Shown here piece after piece: positions 1 through 9,479 of a stretch of DNA of 64,000 nucleotides. Position numbers and translations under genes: made by a program. Position 1 is the stretch's first letter, and every line of letters starts with the position of its first letter. The stretch spans positions 1 through 64,000 of the forward strand of contig NZ_FYEW01000004.1 in the NCBI RefSeq assembly GCF_900187375.1. The letters are read 5' to 3'. The notes beneath the pieces are model-generated. The model had not been told where the DNA came from and searched no databases. It saw nothing but the letters and a program-made list of their open reading frames with translations. Origin of the DNA: Hymenobacter gelipurpurascens (GTDB taxonomy: Bacteria; Bacteroidota; Bacteroidia; Cytophagales; Hymenobacteraceae).

Positions 1-801
1 ACCGTGGCCTCCCCTACGGTCAGTGGCCTGGTGGCCGGGAGCTACGTGTTTGCTTTAGTCGTGACTGACAGCAAGGGCCTCCCAAGCTCGCCGAGTTCGG
101 TGACCGTGACGGTGAATCCGGCGCCCACCAGCAGTGGCCAGCAGGTGGTCAGCTTCACGCTCATCAACGCCGACTCCGACCAGCCCATTCGCCAGCTGGT
201 GGCCAATGACGTGCTCAACCTGGCCACGCTGCCCACCAAAAACCTCAACATCCGCGCCAACACCTCCCCCACTAGCGTGGGCAGCGTCACGTTCGTGCTC
301 AGCGGGGCGGTGAGCAAAACCCAGACCGAGACAGCGGCGCCCTACGCCCTGTTTGCTGATGCCGGCGGCAACTACTATGCCTGGACCCCGCCGCTGGGCA
401 GCTACTCGCTCAAGGCCACGCCATACAGCGGGGGCAGCGGGAGCGGCACGGCCGGCACGGCGCTGACGCTGGCCTTCTCCGTCACCAATCAGGCCGCCCG
501 CCCCGCCGCCCTGACCACGGCCACGGCAGCTGTGGCCGCGCCGGCCGCCGTCGAAGCCTATCCCAACCCCTCGGCTTCCGGCCGGTTCCACCTGGCCTTC
601 CGCGCCGCCGCCGCTGGTCCGGTGGCCTACGAGCTGATCTCGGCCGTAGGTGCCACCGTGGGCCAAGGCACGCTCTCGCTGCCTGCGGGCAGCTCTGAGC
701 AGGTGCTCGAGCTGGGGGGGCGTTTGCCCGCCCCCGGACTCTACTACCTGCAGCTCAAAGGCCAACGCTTTAGCACCACTGTCAAACTCATAAAACAGTA
801 A
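1..801 (+). CDS. C-terminal part of a T9SS-sorted secreted protein (5' end outside window)
   Basis: The frame is open from the first base, so the gene starts upstream. About 266 residues are visible. The first ~40 look like the last strands of an Ig/PKD-type domain. Residues ~45-160 form a beta-rich domain almost identical to the one near the C terminus of the large protein at 12644-16909 (both contain NLNIRANTSP and ETAAPYALFAD). The last ~85 residues, from YPNPSASGRF to the end, are a type A T9SS sorting domain, so the protein should be exported across the outer membrane and anchored or released. Catalytic domains, if any, lie outside the window. The sorting call is firm; the function is unknown. 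Confidence 0.85.
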   Translation, partial: TVASPTVSGLVAGSYVFALVVTDSKGLPSSPSSVTVTVNPAPTSSGQQVVSFTLINADSDQPIRQLVANDVLNLATLPTKNLNIRANTSPTSVGSVTFVLSGAVSKTQTETAAPYALFADAGGNYYAWTPPLGSYSLKATPYSGGSGSGTAGTALTLAFSVTNQAARPAALTTATAAVAAPAAVEAYPNPSASGRFHLAFRAAAAGPVAYELISAVGATVGQGTLSLPAGSSEQVLELGGRLPAPGLYYLQLKGQRFSTTVKLIKQ

Positions 802-1321
802 AAATAATCATGTGAAACATTCCTGTAGGGTGTAATGCTGGTATTTCATTAAAATTCTTTTATCAGGTGATAACCGGTAATCTCAGTCCTTAACCAGAAT
901 TTTTACCCTAAACAGCATCCGAAGTGGGAATTCCTTCAGCTTCAGATGATACAGCTTATAAAAATCGTATATTAAGTACTTGGAATAACGATATGGGCCT
1001 GACGGATGATTCTGGCTAATGGCGCAGAATAGTCTCACCGCATATAGCGATAGTTAATCGAGACCTTACTTTCAGCCCTACTCGAAAGTATGCGCACCAA
1101 CCTTTGCAGCACGTCAACACTCCCGTAGGTTACTCTCTCCGGAGATGGCCTAATTTACACACATATAAAACATTTGAAGTAAAATGCCTGAACTAAAATT
1201 TATTCAAGCTTAAAGAGCCTGATTTGTAAACCTCTTTAGGTTATTTAAAGCGGTGGAAAAATGAACTGTTTCATTGTACGTATTGATCATGTTCATTTAA
1301 TTCTAATAATGCTGCGTTGAT
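802..1321. other. Noncoding gap before the polysaccharide locus
   Basis: About 520 bases without a convincing gene. Base composition shifts here from GC-rich to AT-rich, and the AT-rich character continues into the flippase and polymerase genes. A promoter for the + strand locus is expected near the 3' end, but I cannot point to one. Confidence 0.5.
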
Positions 1322-2860
1322 ATGTCTACTGCAAGTCGATTAGTTTCAGGTGCTGCAATTTCATGGATACAAATTATTGTTAATGTTATCTCTCAACTAG
1401 CATTAGTGCCTATAATGCTTTCCCATTGGAGCGTAGCTTCGTATGGTATATGGTTAGCTGTGCAATCATTGATAACATTGATGTCTGTTTTAGACCTTGG
1501 CCATCATGAGTATCTAACCTATGAATTCATGCGGATAGGTACCGCTAAACTCTCGGATTTAAGCAAGTATTTATGGTCGGGTATGTTGTTTAGTTTTTTA
1601 ATTAGCTTATCTCAGGTAATGGTCTTTGCTATATTATGGAAAATAAATTCATGGCAATGGCTATTTGGTGATCTTAATAAAGATAATGCGCTTATCGAGC
1701 AGGGGTCCATATTGCTTTTACTTTATAGCGTCAATTGGTGTCTAAGTTTTAGTTTATTAGGTTTAATTTATAGAGTATTACTTCCGTTTGGTTATTATAC
1801 TCGCATGGCCTGGTGGAATTTATTTACAACCACAAGCTTGACAATAATAACAATTACTGCTATTGTTCTTGGTGCAAATATATTAGTGACTGGAACTACA
1901 ATAACCGTTTGTTCAACCTCAATGAGTATATTGGTTTATGTAGATTTAGCCAAGAAGCTAAAGAAAGAAGGGATATTATTTAGCTCTCCATCCTGGCATT
2001 TAGGTTTGAATAATTTCTTGAATTCCCTTGTAATAGCCAGTAAAGGCGTTTTAGAAAATGTACGCCAGCAAGGTGTGCGTCTGTTCTTGCCAAAAGCGGT
2101 AGGGGTCTCAGGCCTAGCTACTTTCTCAACCATTAAGACAGGGTCAAATTTAGCATTGCAAGGACTTAATACTGTAATTCAGCCCTTGATGCCAGAACTA
2201 ATGCGCTTTTTACACCAGCGCGACCAGGCAAGGTTAGAAGCCGCTTTTGGTACTGTATGGGTTATCGTGGTAGGCCTTATGGCACCGGCGATAGTAATAC
2301 TGCAGTTCGTTGTTGAACCTCTTTATACACTCTGGACTAGAGGGCAAGTGCCTTTCAATCCTAGCCTTTTTGCTTTACTCACTGCAGGAGTATTAGTCTT
2401 TGCTGTGGCTCAGCCGGCAGTAGCGGTTGTGAAAGGCAACAATTTGCTGAGACCACAACTGCTTATTTCATTTTGTTCTGCTGCATTGATCGTAATAGGG
2501 GTGCCACTTTGCTTGCCAATCGCTGGGCTTATTGGCGTAGGCGTACTACTGTTGGCAGCTGAGTTAGTTGCTGCATTTTGTTACATAGCAGTGGCGGTTA
2601 AATGGCTCAAAAAGAATGCACTACAGTGGCCGTCTGCATCTTTTACAGTGGCGGTTATTTCCGTTGCTATAGCCATAATTGCCAATTTGATGTTGGTTTG
2701 GCTGCCCGCGATGAAGTGGATAACTCTGATGCTGTCACTTGCATTGTTGCTCATCAATTCTATAAGGTTTTGGCGTCGATTACCGGATATAGCTACCCAA
2801 CGTGTTCGGTCGATTTACGACGGGTGGCGAGCTCGTAAACGATTGATGGCTAACGCATAG
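1322..2860 (+). CDS. Wzx-like polysaccharide flippase (MATE/MOP superfamily)
   Basis: A 512-residue protein made almost entirely of hydrophobic helices (about 12-14 segments), ending in a short basic tail. Length, the N-terminal SRLVSGAAISWIQIIVN-type first helix and position beside a polymerase and glycosyltransferases fit the oligosaccharide flippases that move lipid-linked repeat units across the inner membrane. ATG at 1322 is the only sensible start. The gene is visibly AT-rich compared with the GC-rich secreted-protein and kdp genes, as wzx/wzy genes often are. It is followed after 68 bases by the polymerase and probably cotranscribed. Substrate cannot be deduced. Confidence 0.8.
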   Translation: MSTASRLVSGAAISWIQIIVNVISQLALVPIMLSHWSVASYGIWLAVQSLITLMSVLDLGHHEYLTYEFMRIGTAKLSDLSKYLWSGMLFSFLISLSQVMVFAILWKINSWQWLFGDLNKDNALIEQGSILLLLYSVNWCLSFSLLGLIYRVLLPFGYYTRMAWWNLFTTTSLTIITITAIVLGANILVTGTTITVCSTSMSILVYVDLAKKLKKEGILFSSPSWHLGLNNFLNSLVIASKGVLENVRQQGVRLFLPKAVGVSGLATFSTIKTGSNLALQGLNTVIQPLMPELMRFLHQRDQARLEAAFGTVWVIVVGLMAPAIVILQFVVEPLYTLWTRGQVPFNPSLFALLTAGVLVFAVAQPAVAVVKGNNLLRPQLLISFCSAALIVIGVPLCLPIAGLIGVGVLLLAAELVAAFCYIAVAVKWLKKNALQWPSASFTVAVISVAIAIIANLMLVWLPAMKWITLMLSLALLLINSIRFWRRLPDIATQRVRSIYDGWRARKRLMANA

Positions 2861-2928
2861 CGCCTAACTTAAAAAAGCCAATAATTCCCAGGCATACAGG
2901 TAGAAACGCGGAGCCAACCCCAATCTTT

Positions 2929-4584
2929 ATGCGCCATTATTTAAACCAATTTGAACTTCCAGCTGAACTGCTGCCCCAGGTAGCAAAAAGAGAGTTTCTT
3001 TCTTCTTTTATTCAGTGGTCGTGGCTGGTATTAGTATTCTCGGCTTTATTTCAAATTGTCTTGTTCGACACAAAGGCTAATATAATTTGCGTTGGCTGCG
3101 TGATTATTTCGTGGGGCATTGTAACATGCGTTTTTCTTAGTCGGGCATCGCTTCAAAAATATCCGCTTTCTACTTTTCTTATGCTGGGTTTTTCTGCGAC
3201 TCAGTTCTACTTTCCCTTGGTATTCACCCTCATTGAGGGCAAGCCTTTGATTTTTAACCTAGATCTTCCTTATGAAGTTTTTCTTCACTCTTTTTTAGCC
3301 CTGTTGGTGCTAACTACTTCTTATTTGATTTATCGTGTAATTGCCAAGATTAATATTATAAATATTCGTTCTATTCTCCAACAGTCAGGAATATTCAGCC
3401 CTCCAAGCAAATCCCAACTATGGATTATGGGATTATGTGGAGTGTTATCAATGTTCTATGTGTATGTATTCTCACGGACTGGGTGGGAAGTAACTGGCTC
3501 TGCTTCAGATAAGTTTATTCAAACATTTATACCCTTTTCCTATGCCCCTTACTTTGCTTACTGCGGCAAATTGTATGGTGATCATACCAAGCCAAACCGG
3601 GCCTACAATATTTTCATTTGTGTATTTACTATAGTCTTGTTTCTCGTTAGTATGGGGCGTAATAGTCGTGCAGCATTCATGCTGAGTTTCACCGCGGTTG
3701 GCTTCTCTTATGGGCTTGGTCTTCTACTGGGTGTATACAAAATAAAGATTTTATCATGGAAAAATATAGTAATTGTGCTGGTTGGTGTATGGCTATTCAT
3801 CGGGCCTATGTCGGATCTGGGCACTGCGATGGTTATTGTAAGGGAACAAAGGCATAGCATTTCCAAGCAAGAATTAATTAAACAAACATTTTCGGCCTTT
3901 CTAGATAAGGAGGCTATCCAGGCGTATAGGGAGAGCAACCGATACCAAGAAACCGCATGGGATGAAGCCTATTTAGATAATGTATTTACAGCAAGGTTTG
4001 CTAATTTAAAATACAATGATCAAAGTCTTACCTTGAGTAAGGAAGTAGGAGATAAAAACCCCAAAATGTACGAATATTCTATAGCATATATATGGGCTTC
4101 ATTACCGGATCCTTTGCTTAAATCAATTGGTAGTGAGATTGACAAAAATAAAATAAATATATGCTCATTCGGCGATTATCTATTTTGGATAGCGGGTAAT
4201 GTGAAGGAAACTCTTAGTGGATTTCGTACCGGACATTTTGCTGGAACCGGCATGGCTGCGTTCGGTTGGTGGTACTTGCTGATTCTTGGGATTGGAATTA
4301 TACCAGTTTTCACTTTGCTGGATGTGCTCGTTACCAAGGAAGCTCCTCTTTTTCACTGGAAATCTTTTAGTGACAATCCAACTCTTCATCCAACTCTTCG
4401 CTTTAGCTTCTGTGGCTTACTAGCCCTGACTGCTATATTTCAATACTTACCCTGTGAGAGTGTGGTTTTTACTGCAGCCTTTTTAACCCGGGGTTGGCTT
4501 CAAATGGTTTTCACTTACTTCGTTATTTACCATGTTTCACGTGCTTTAAGCGCGATTTTGTCGCTTAAGCGATTACCATTTTAA
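2929..4584 (+). CDS. Wzy-like O-antigen/exopolysaccharide polymerase
   Basis: A 551-residue integral membrane protein with about 12 hydrophobic segments and a large hydrophilic loop at roughly residues 310-420, the usual layout of Wzy-type repeat-unit polymerases (oligosaccharide repeat unit polymerase family). Such proteins diverge too far for clear sequence motifs; the call rests on topology, length, AT-rich composition and the neighbouring flippase and glycosyltransferases. It would join flipped repeat units at the periplasmic face. The ATG at 2929 gives a hydrophilic N terminus before the first helix. An O-antigen ligase-like protein is the main alternative. Confidence 0.65.
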   Translation: MRHYLNQFELPAELLPQVAKREFLSSFIQWSWLVLVFSALFQIVLFDTKANIICVGCVIISWGIVTCVFLSRASLQKYPLSTFLMLGFSATQFYFPLVFTLIEGKPLIFNLDLPYEVFLHSFLALLVLTTSYLIYRVIAKINIINIRSILQQSGIFSPPSKSQLWIMGLCGVLSMFYVYVFSRTGWEVTGSASDKFIQTFIPFSYAPYFAYCGKLYGDHTKPNRAYNIFICVFTIVLFLVSMGRNSRAAFMLSFTAVGFSYGLGLLLGVYKIKILSWKNIVIVLVGVWLFIGPMSDLGTAMVIVREQRHSISKQELIKQTFSAFLDKEAIQAYRESNRYQETAWDEAYLDNVFTARFANLKYNDQSLTLSKEVGDKNPKMYEYSIAYIWASLPDPLLKSIGSEIDKNKINICSFGDYLFWIAGNVKETLSGFRTGHFAGTGMAAFGWWYLLILGIGIIPVFTLLDVLVTKEAPLFHWKSFSDNPTLHPTLRFSFCGLLALTAIFQYLPCESVVFTAAFLTRGWLQMVFTYFVIYHVSRALSAILSLKRLPF

Positions 4585-4708
4585 AGGCAGGTCCATGGGC
4601 AGTGAGAACTACTAGTGTGTCTATTATATATAAGAATTGATTTAAATTATTGTGTATATTGATTTAAGCGTTAAAAAGATTAAAGATTAAATGCAATAAT
4701 GGTTGAGC

Positions 4709-5914
4709 ATGAAACTTGTCTTTTTTTCACATTCGGTCTTACTAGGCCACCAAAGCATGCCACGATTTACCAGCCTTTTGGCAGAGGGGATGAGACGCCG
4801 TGGCCATCAGGTTGTCGTGTGGGCTCCAACGGCTAGATTCCCATGGGTTAAATCCGCAAGTTCTGCCAGTAAATGGTTAGGATACATTGATCAATATGTG
4901 CTGTTTCCTTTACAAGTATATCAGCGGATAAAACATTGTCCCGTCGATACCTTGTTTGTATTCACCGACCATGCTCTCGGTCCGTGGGTTCCGTTGGTAG
5001 CAGAACGTCCTCATGCCATTCATTGCCATGACTTCTTAGCCCAACGGTCTGCTCTGGGAGAGATTCCCCAGCATTCTACGGGGTGGACTGGGCGGATATA
5101 TCAAGCTTTTATCAGGTGGGGATATAAACATGGCGCCAATTTTATTTCGGTTTCGCTACGTACCCGACGGGATTTGCACCGTTTCCTTTCCCGAATACCC
5201 ACCTGCACAGAAGTTGTTTACAATGGCTTCAACCAGCAATTTACCCAGCTAATCCCTGAGCAAGCCCGCCAACAGTTAACTATAAGAACCGGCTTTCAGC
5301 TTCTGAACGGCTATTTACTGCACGTAGGCGGAAATCAATGGTACAAAAATCGGGAAGGCGTCATTGCCATTTACAATGCTTGGAGAGCTAAAAGCCAGGT
5401 GAGTTTACCTCTACTGATGGTAGGCGCAGCACCTACTCACGAGCTGGCGCGACAACACCAAGATTCGGATTTTAAACAGGATATATACTTTGTAGAGGGC
5501 TTAGCAGATGAGGAAGTGCGATTAGCCTACTCAGGCGCTACTGCCCTGCTTTTCCCTTCATTAGCCGAAGGCTTTGGCTGGCCCATTGCAGAAGCTATGG
5601 CTTCTGGGTGCCCCGTTATTACCACTGAAGAAACCCCTATGACTGAAGTAGGCGGGTCTGCTGCCTTCTACATTCCACTACAAAGTGAAAATGAAGATCT
5701 TGTTCACTGGGCGGAAGTGGGAGCGCGAGTAGTGGAGAAGGTAGTACAACTCTGTCCTGAAGAACGGCAGGAAACAATTTTGCAATGCCTGACGAATGCC
5801 CACCGCTTTAATACAAGCGAGGCACTCGACCGCATTGAGTCAATCTACTTGGAAATTTTGCAGTGTAGCGAGAGCAAAATTTATGCAAAAGCCAAGGCTT
5901 TAGCTGTGGAATAG
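4709..5914 (+). CDS. GT4-family glycosyltransferase
   Basis: About 401 residues with a GT-B fold. The N-terminal half has the KLVFFSHS first strand and LLAEGMRRRGHQVVVW typical of group 1 glycosyltransferases. The C-terminal half carries LHVGGNQWYKNREG and the sugar-nucleotide binding signature PSLAEGFGWPIAEAMASG, with the EX7E pair. It would add a sugar to the growing lipid-linked repeat at the cytoplasmic membrane. A TTG at 4703 extends it by two codons, but ATG 4709 is preferred. It lies downstream of the polymerase on the same strand. Donor and acceptor unknown. Confidence 0.85.
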   Translation: MKLVFFSHSVLLGHQSMPRFTSLLAEGMRRRGHQVVVWAPTARFPWVKSASSASKWLGYIDQYVLFPLQVYQRIKHCPVDTLFVFTDHALGPWVPLVAERPHAIHCHDFLAQRSALGEIPQHSTGWTGRIYQAFIRWGYKHGANFISVSLRTRRDLHRFLSRIPTCTEVVYNGFNQQFTQLIPEQARQQLTIRTGFQLLNGYLLHVGGNQWYKNREGVIAIYNAWRAKSQVSLPLLMVGAAPTHELARQHQDSDFKQDIYFVEGLADEEVRLAYSGATALLFPSLAEGFGWPIAEAMASGCPVITTEETPMTEVGGSAAFYIPLQSENEDLVHWAEVGARVVEKVVQLCPEERQETILQCLTNAHRFNTSEALDRIESIYLEILQCSESKIYAKAKALAVE

Positions 5915-6010
5915 GACCTGAATTCTTACTGGACATGAATCCAGGTTCAAGTGCGTAGACAAGCAAAAAAACTTCCTGCATGCTTTGGGAAGGACAGGAC
6001 TTTTCTTACT

Positions 6011-6952
6011 ATGGCTCTATTGATTTCCATTATCCTGCCGGTTTACAACCAGGAGCGTTGTTTGGCCGAGACCCTCGATAGCGTCCTGGGACAGCAGTAC
6101 CAAAACTTCGAGCTGCTGCTGCACGATGACGGCTCGACCGACAACTCCGCCGCCATCATCCGGCGCTACGCCGCCCAAGACCCGCGTATTCGGGCCACGT
6201 TTGCCGCCAATGCCGGAAGGCCGACCTCGACGAACTTGCTCGTGTCGCAGGCCCAAGGGAAGTGGTGCGTGTTTCTCGACGCGGACGACGTGATGCTGCC
6301 CGAGCGCCTGGCCCGGCAGCTGGCCTACCACCTGGAGCACCCCGAGGTGGATGCCAGCAGCTGTCACTGCTACTACATCAACGAGCAGGGGCAGCGCCTG
6401 GGCATTCAGCGCTACCCAGGCCTGCGCACTGCGGAAGAGGGCCGCCGCGCTTTGGCGAAGGGCGAGTTTGTGCAATGCGCTTTCACTGGATTATTTATTA
6501 AAAAAGAGGTCTACCTGGCCAATGGCGGACTAGATAGTCAATTCTGGCCTTGCGACGATTTTGAATTCTTTAACCGCTTGGTAGAACAGGGCTACTCGCT
6601 GGTCATCTTGCCCGAGCCCCTGATGCTTTATCGCATCCATTCTACTTCCGCAAGCATGAGCCGACCTTTGTTCATGTACGACAAAACAGGACACATCATG
6701 GATTGTGTCAGACGGCGCATCACCGGGCAGCCTCCCCTGACTTTCGCAGAGTTCATGGCCGAGCGTCAGCGCCATCCCTGGTGGATGAAGGTTAATCGTC
6801 GACGCTACAACTACGCACAGATCTTTTTCCGTAACGCAGCCATTGCTATTATGTCCAAAAAATATGTTGATTTTGGCTGGCAAATCCTGGTTTCTGCCCT
6901 GCTTTCCCCAAATCACCTATTGCTTAAGTTTAGGGGGCTATCGGGAAGATAG
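6011..6952 (+). CDS. GT2-family glycosyltransferase
   Basis: About 313 residues from ATG 6011, which gives the canonical start MALLISIILPVYNQ; a GTG at 5951 would add 20 unlikely residues. Family 2 GT-A motifs are clear: DDGSTD near residue 40 and the DXD-type FLDADD near 96, for nucleotide-sugar and metal binding. The C-terminal third is less conserved and positively charged. Base composition changes inside the gene: 6011 to about 6480 is strongly GC-rich, and the rest is markedly poorer in GC, suggesting a recombinant gene. Part of the polysaccharide locus. Confidence 0.85.
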   Translation: MALLISIILPVYNQERCLAETLDSVLGQQYQNFELLLHDDGSTDNSAAIIRRYAAQDPRIRATFAANAGRPTSTNLLVSQAQGKWCVFLDADDVMLPERLARQLAYHLEHPEVDASSCHCYYINEQGQRLGIQRYPGLRTAEEGRRALAKGEFVQCAFTGLFIKKEVYLANGGLDSQFWPCDDFEFFNRLVEQGYSLVILPEPLMLYRIHSTSASMSRPLFMYDKTGHIMDCVRRRITGQPPLTFAEFMAERQRHPWWMKVNRRRYNYAQIFFRNAAIAIMSKKYVDFGWQILVSALLSPNHLLLKFRGLSGR

Positions 6953-7572
6953 CCATATAAACATTCTAGCAGATGCGCTGCCTAACAATAGTGCTTAATC
7001 CTGGGCACTTGCCTGCCTATTATGGACAGTTTAGGAGCTTTGATCAAACCAACTTGTATTTTAATAAGAATACACTGCTTTGTCAATCATTATTGCTTTT
7101 TACCTAAGTGCGTTATTCAGGATTGGGCTTATAGAAGCCAATTAGTTGCGGGGGGGCCCTATAGTTAAGTTTTATCAAACCCCAGTGACTCGCAGTAGCA
7201 AGGTATCCCCTGCTTGTGCCTTCACTAAACACTAAACTTCGTGTGACGGACGGGCTGCCGGTGCGCGGCAGCCATGTATCTACCTGCCCAGCCACTTACC
7301 CGTTGGCTTGCTGGCCGTGCTGAACTTCACTCCCCAGAGCTTCATTATCTAGTACCCAACGTAGGCGGGTGCCGATCTTCATTCAAGCATATAAGCCTGG
7401 AGTGCAGCACCGGCACTTTGTTTCAATGAAAAAATGATATAAATTATTGGTTGAAAGCAATATTAGTTAATCTCTGTCATTAGCTAATACCCTACCCTAA
7501 CGTGGTTGGAGTCGAACCCATCAAACTGAAGAGCAAGAGATCGTCCAGCGCTAACCACCAGGCAACTTATCC
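6953..7572. other. Noncoding gap inside the polysaccharide locus
   Basis: About 620 bases with no intact gene. A 7-bp hairpin (GCTGCCG/CGGCAGC) lies at 7254-7272. Around 7320-7360 one + frame reads PVGLLAVLNFTPQ before stops, which weakly recalls tRNA-binding (CsaA-like) domains. At about 7500-7567 the minus strand holds a tRNA-like T-loop string that does not fold properly. The gap looks like a graveyard between two blocks of glycosyltransferase genes. Confidence 0.4.
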
Positions 7573-8814
7573 ATGAAGGTACTTCATGTCATTGCGGATA
7601 TGGACCCAGTAAAGGGTGGGGTTTGCCAAGCTGTGCGAAGCATGGTAGCCGGGCTTAGTCAGCTAGGTATTCAGAATGAGGTTGTCAGCCTTGATGCCCC
7701 ATCTGCTCCATTTTTATCCATTGACCCTTTTCCTATTCATGCCTTAGGACCTGCGAGTGGACCATGGCAATATAGCGCACGGCTCTTGCCTTGGCTGTAC
7801 GAGCAGCTACCCAGCTATGACAAGGTGCTGGTACATGGCCTGTGGCTTTATCCCGGGTTTGCCGTCCGCCAAGCGTTAAAGAAGCTGCCCCAACATTCCG
7901 CGGCGATAAGCATTCCTGATGTGTTCATCCTTCCGCATGGCATGTTGGATCCTTATTTCCAACGGGCTGCGAACCGTAAGTGGAAGGCCTTACGCAATAG
8001 CTTGTATTGGCGCCTGCTTGAAAGCAAGCTGATAAACCGAGCGGAGGGGATTTTCTTCACCAGCGCTGATGAACTACTTCTCGCCCGTCAGCCATTCCGC
8101 CCCTACTCCCCTCGCCAGGAGCAAGTGGTGGGCCTAGGCATTCCCTCACCTCCGGCCTGCCACTCCAGTTTAAAGCAAGCTTTTTCAACCAAGTGCCCGG
8201 AGGTAGAAGCGGAGCCCTACCTACTCTACCTTGGGCGCCTGCACGAAAAGAAGGGAGTAAAAATACTGCTGGACGCGTATGCACAGTTACTCAACACCCA
8301 GCCCCAGGAAGAGGCAGCGGATGCCTGTACTACCTATCCGGCTTGTGGGTTTCTAGCCCGCCTTCCCAAGCTAGTTATCGCAGGACCGGGGTTGGATACG
8401 GCGTATGGCCGGGAGCTGCGGCGGCTGGTGCATGATACCCCTGGTATGCAACGATCCGTCTTATTCCCGGGCATGCTGCAAGGTGAGGCTAAATGGGGCG
8501 CGTATTACGGGTGCGAGCTTTTTGTATTGCCCAGTCACCAGGAAAATTTCGGTATTGCTGTGGTTGAGGCGCTGGCCTGTGGACGGCCGGTAATGATTTC
8601 AAATCAGATCAATATCTGGCGTGAAATAGCCGCGGGGAAGAGCGGGTTAGTTGCCGATGATACGGTACAAGGAACGGCTGACGCACTGAAGCAGTGGCTG
8701 ACTATGAGCCCTGAGCAAAAGCAGCTCATGGGTAAGCACGCCAGGCAGGTGTATGAAAATCAGTTTGCCATGGACCGCGCAGCCACCAAGCTGCTGGCCG
8801 CGCTTAGCGGGTAA
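7573..8814 (+). CDS. GT4-family glycosyltransferase
   Basis: 413 residues, GT-B fold. The N terminus MKVLHVIADMDPVKGGV and the following MVAGLSQLGIQNEVV are typical of group 1 transferases. LLYLGRLHEKKGVKILLDAY marks the start of the C-terminal Rossmann domain near residue 220, and ENFGIAVVEALACGRPV carries the EX7E donor-binding pair. It resembles colanic-acid or amylovoran-type transferases with an insertion after residue 240. It is the first gene of the second block, followed by an acetyltransferase, which fits stepwise assembly and decoration of a repeat unit. Confidence 0.85.
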   Translation: MKVLHVIADMDPVKGGVCQAVRSMVAGLSQLGIQNEVVSLDAPSAPFLSIDPFPIHALGPASGPWQYSARLLPWLYEQLPSYDKVLVHGLWLYPGFAVRQALKKLPQHSAAISIPDVFILPHGMLDPYFQRAANRKWKALRNSLYWRLLESKLINRAEGIFFTSADELLLARQPFRPYSPRQEQVVGLGIPSPPACHSSLKQAFSTKCPEVEAEPYLLYLGRLHEKKGVKILLDAYAQLLNTQPQEEAADACTTYPACGFLARLPKLVIAGPGLDTAYGRELRRLVHDTPGMQRSVLFPGMLQGEAKWGAYYGCELFVLPSHQENFGIAVVEALACGRPVMISNQINIWREIAAGKSGLVADDTVQGTADALKQWLTMSPEQKQLMGKHARQVYENQFAMDRAATKLLAALSG

Positions 8815-8903
8815 AAAAGGCGCCGCCGCTACGCTGCTAGTACAGCGGCACTTACCTCCCAGTGGAACCGAGCCGGCTTGGATGTCATAGTATTTAGATC
8901 AGC

Positions 8904-9476
8904 ATGAACATGGCGACGACATATGCACCAACAGGCACCAATCAGGATACCTTTAAGGGGCCTTCTTTTTCACTGAGCAACCGCTTACGTCGCGTGGTCT
9001 GGGAAGTGGCCGATCTCCTGCTGTTCCGCTATTCCCCCCGCCCCTTCCATGCCTGGCGTTCCTTTGTGCTGCGCGCATTCGGAGCTCAGGTAGGCCAGGG
9101 AGTGCACGTCTATCCCAAGGTGAAAATCTGGGCTCCTTGGAACCTGCATTTAGGGGACGAATGTGGGATTGCCAACGGTGCTACCCTCTATAGCCAAGGT
9201 GAGATAACTATTGGGCGCCGGGCCGTTATTTCCCAAGGGGCCCATTTAGTTACCGGCACCCACGATCACACCAAGCCGGGCTTTCCGCTGCTGACCAAAC
9301 CAATCCGCATTGGAGACCATGCCTGGGTAGCTGCCGAGGCGTTTCTTCATCCCGGCGTGACACTCGGCGAGGGCTGCCTGGTTGGCGCCCGCTCCGTGGT
9401 GGTAAAAGATCTGCCCGCCTGGACCATCTGCGCCGGGCACCCTTGTCACCCCATTAAAGCCCGTACACCCTTCTGA
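8904..9476 (+). CDS. WcaF-like sugar O-acetyltransferase
   Basis: 190 residues. An N-terminal ~70-residue extension (FSLSNRLRRVVWEVADLLLF, then SPRPFHAWRSFVLRAFGA) is characteristic of putative colanic acid acetyltransferases of the WcaF group. It is followed by a left-handed parallel beta-helix with imperfect hexapeptides, for example HLGDECGIANGATLYSQG and VGARSVVVKD. HDHTKPGFPL holds the likely catalytic histidines. It would transfer acetyl from acetyl-CoA to a sugar of the repeat unit. An alternative ATG lies two codons inside. It ends 3 bases before the next gene, so the two are surely cotranscribed. Confidence 0.85.
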   Translation: MNMATTYAPTGTNQDTFKGPSFSLSNRLRRVVWEVADLLLFRYSPRPFHAWRSFVLRAFGAQVGQGVHVYPKVKIWAPWNLHLGDECGIANGATLYSQGEITIGRRAVISQGAHLVTGTHDHTKPGFPLLTKPIRIGDHAWVAAEAFLHPGVTLGEGCLVGARSVVVKDLPAWTICAGHPCHPIKARTPF

Positions 9477-9479
9477 GGT

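Noticed and set aside
7320..7430. Possible CsaA/tRNA-binding protein remnant (PVGLLAVLNFTPQ)
   Set aside because: Only one short match, followed by several stops; too little to name.
7500..7567. tRNA-like string on the minus strand (GGTTCGACTCC T-loop with a GGTGGTTAGCGC D-arm-like part)
   Set aside because: The T-stem pairs only at 3 of 5 positions and no acceptor stem or anticodon stem forms. At most a tRNA relic.
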